Below, in pieces: positions 14,940 through 15,909 of a stretch of 15,909 bases of DNA. A program made the position numbers and the translations under genes. The first letter of the stretch is position 1, and the number at the start of each line of letters is the position of its first letter. Below the pieces are notes generated by a model that did not search any database, was not told the DNA's origin, and saw only the letters and a program-made list of their open reading frames with translations. Source of the DNA: Acidobacteriota bacterium. GTDB lineage: Bacteria > Acidobacteriota > Terriglobia > UBA7540. Location: positions 1 through 15,909 of the forward strand of contig JAKAWO010000029.1 of assembly GCA_021827255.1 (NCBI GenBank). The letters run 5' to 3'.

Positions 14940-15268
14940 CCCGTGGCCCGGAGACTCATTAGGGTGAGAAATGGCCCTTTACAGAACCAGTCCTGGACGC
15001 CAACCTCGAACCCAGGACGACGGAGTAGAGCTTATGCTGCTTTGCGGCTTCCTAACCCACCCTCCGAGCGACAGCCACTCCGTCACGCTCCAACCTTCCT
15101 TGGTGAATAGGCCGGGCCGTTCTGATGGCTTTCACCCGTGTGGTTACGCCCCAGGCGCGCGTGGCCCGGCCAGTTCACATTTCTTAGGCGGTCACGGCTG
15201 CCGCCCCTTCAGCGCAGCCGTTCGGCGCAGGCACTCACAGAGAATCACCAGCGCGCCAACCCATGCGG
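14940..15268 (-). promoter_or_regulatory. Structured untranslated segment between flp and tadV
   Basis: No credible gene is present in these 329 bases, which should be transcribed between flp and tadV. Inverted repeats (plus coordinates) are dense: 14990-14996 with 15012-15018 (7 bp), 15019-15026 with 15077-15084 (8 bp), 15110-15118 with 15163-15171 (9 bp GC, plus 4 more pairs after two unpaired positions), 15195-15201 with 15214-15220 (7 bp), and 15102-15107 with 15131-15136 (6 bp). A third copy of the GC motif at 14945-14951, six bases before the tadV GTG, can also pair with 15112-15118, competing with the 9-bp stem. It may act as a leaky terminator or processing site keeping pilin mRNA high, a leader that controls tadV, or a dispersed palindromic repeat. 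No known riboswitch consensus was matched. Confidence 0.5.
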
Positions 15269-15457
15269 CTACTTGACGTAAGTAGCGAGGATTGTTCCGA
15301 CCTGACTAAACGCGCTGTTGATCGAGGATGCTAGGCTGCTCATTCCGGCCGTGGCGGCGAAAGCAACCAGAGCAATCAGCAGCACGTACTCGACCAGGCC
15401 CTGGCCTTCCTCCTCACGGTGCAACCGAGCGACTGTACGCAGAACTGAGCCCATCAT
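15269..15457 (-). CDS. flp: Flp-family type IVc pilin prepilin
   Basis: Major subunit of the Tad pilus. The 62-aa precursor has a short basic leader (1-18) ending EEEG, then QGLVEYVLLIALVAF. The Gly18/Gln19 junction with Glu23-Tyr24 fits the Flp rule of cleavage after Gly with a Glu-Tyr pair at mature positions 5-6. The hydrophobic helix (about 21-38) is followed by a short Ser/Ala-rich region ending in TYVK, giving a mature pilin of about 44 residues. GGAGG (plus 15467-15471) lies 9 nt before the ATG; a second ATG follows immediately. It is first in the operon and expected to be the most abundant product. TadV should process it and TadA/B/C assemble it. Confidence 0.93.
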   Translation of the reverse strand: MMGSVLRTVARLHREEEGQGLVEYVLLIALVAFAATAGMSSLASSINSAFSQVGTILATYVK

Positions 15458-15544
15458 ATGGAAATTCCTCCAAGTGGTGAATTTGGTTCAAATATTTCCC
15501 GGCCCAACCCATGGACTGCCTGGAAACGTGAACGCAGAGTGTGA

Positions 15545-15561
15545 AGCACGTCCGTGTCCAA
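15545..15561 (-). promoter_or_regulatory. Sigma-54-like promoter candidate for flp
   Basis: The minus strand reads TTGGACACGGACGTGCT, with GG and GC separated by exactly 10 bp, and TTGG at -24 and TGCT at -12 conserved. The inner CACG of the consensus is not matched. It ends 87 bp before the flp start codon. Confidence 0.28.
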
Positions 15562-15602
15562 AGAGAAGGAACTTCACAGTTTTTTCTAAACGAAGGTAAC
15601 GT

Positions 15603-15622
15603 GCAATTTATCAATGAATTGC
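15603..15622. repeat. Inverted repeat upstream of flp
   Basis: GCAATT (15603-15608) and AATTGC (15617-15622) flank 8 bp. It overlaps the weak sigma-70 candidate and could be an operator. Confidence 0.35.
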
Positions 15623-15650
15623 GTCGCCCTCGGGACAAGGGACTTGGGCC

Positions 15651-15680
15651 TCATCCCATTCATCCCACACATCTCATCCA
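15651..15680. repeat. Short direct repeats upstream of flp
   Basis: TCATCCCA occurs at 15651-15658 and 15660-15667, a 9-bp period, followed by related ACATCTCA and TCATCCA ending at 15680. On the minus strand these read as TGGGATGA-type units, possibly a regulator-binding array. Confidence 0.35.
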
Positions 15681-15909
15681 CGGCCATTGAAGCAGGTTAA
15701 CAGGCTCATTGCTCGAATCTGATAACTTTTGGAAACAGCGCATCTCGGTTAATAGCTGCTTGATATGTCTGTTCCGTCGCCATCCCCTTATTGTGATTTT
15801 GAGGTTAATCAGAATTATTGCGGGTTGAACGACTTCGACTCTTAGGGTATGGGTCGGAGCATGGTAATCCATTGCGTGCCATAAATTCATAGCGCCAGCT
15901 ATCTCCGGC

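Larger units (their letters stand above)
15458..15909 (-). promoter_or_regulatory. Non-coding regulatory region upstream of flp
   Basis: No convincing gene is seen in these 452 bases, which look more AT-rich than the rest. They hold the flp leader and the likely operon promoter. Besides the sigma-54-like site and the repeats listed separately, a weak sigma-70-type candidate exists on the minus strand: TTGATA (plus 15609-15614), then 18 bp, then TTTAGA. GGAAAT (15460-15465) and ATTTCC (15494-15499) form an inverted repeat around the flp ribosome site and could mask it. The gene further right is outside the window. Confidence 0.5.

Noticed and set aside
15000..15084. Possible c-di-GMP riboswitch or tRNA in the flp-tadV spacer (CCGCAAAGC and GGTTCGAGG on the minus strand)
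   Set aside because: The c-di-GMP-I core elements around the CGCAAAGC-like match are absent, and the GTTCGAG lies in a 7-bp stem with a 15-nt loop, not a T-arm; no cloverleaf can be drawn.
15660..15890. A 76-codon minus-strand frame upstream of flp
   Set aside because: Only a distant GGAG before the ATG, no recognisable domain, atypical composition; more likely regulatory DNA.
1..15909. CRISPR arrays, insertion sequences, phage genes, rRNA
   Set aside because: No regularly spaced repeats of CRISPR type, no transposase or integrase motifs, and no rRNA-like stretch were seen on either strand.

Overview
This is a GC-rich bacterial chromosomal window with ordinary coding density. The protein types point to Acidobacteriota, with Verrucomicrobiota as the main alternative. 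These are a FecR protein with a Trp/Tyr/Gly-rich aromatic repeat block, a Tat-exported Gfo/Idh/MocA oxidoreductase beside a Tat-exported xylose-isomerase-like TIM barrel, an archaeal-type class I fructose-bisphosphate aldolase, and a compact Tad pilus operon with a TadZ whose ATPase loop reads KGGSGVTT. The phylum call is an inference from protein style; no rRNA or marker gene is present.

Left part (1-6156): the last 23 codons of a short-chain dehydrogenase, then a large exported FecR-domain protein on the plus strand. The aldolase gene converges on it from the minus strand. A 321-bp divergent intergenic region separates the aldolase from two plus-strand genes that probably act together: a dehydrogenase (487 aa) and a sugar isomerase/epimerase-like protein (285 aa). 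Both carry twin-arginine N-termini and both are predicted to work on sugars outside the cytoplasm.

Middle (6157-7492): on the minus strand lie a small secreted, very basic coiled-coil-like protein, a DUF192 protein, and a 32-codon single-pass membrane microprotein that is too short for most gene callers.

Right part (7534-15457, minus strand): a nearly complete Tad (tight adherence, type IVc pilus) operon read right to left as flp, tadV (prepilin peptidase), cpaB, cpaC (secretin), tadZ, tadA (ATPase), tadB and tadC (platform), followed by the microprotein and DUF192. Spacing is tight: ATGA stop/start overlaps join cpaB-cpaC and cpaC-tadZ, and gaps of 4 to 50 nt separate the other genes from tadV to tadC. 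The pilin is set apart from the rest by a 329-bp untranslated segment rich in inverted repeats. Three of its segments can form mutually exclusive pairings, one of which would bury the tadV start. No tadD, tadE, tadF or tadG is in the window.

Far right (15458-15909): non-coding, visibly more AT-rich DNA upstream of flp, with a sigma-54-like promoter candidate, an inverted repeat and short direct repeats. The most unusual items are the structured flp-tadV spacer, the Tad-linked microprotein, the TTG start of cpaB, and the repeated aromatic modules of the FecR protein.
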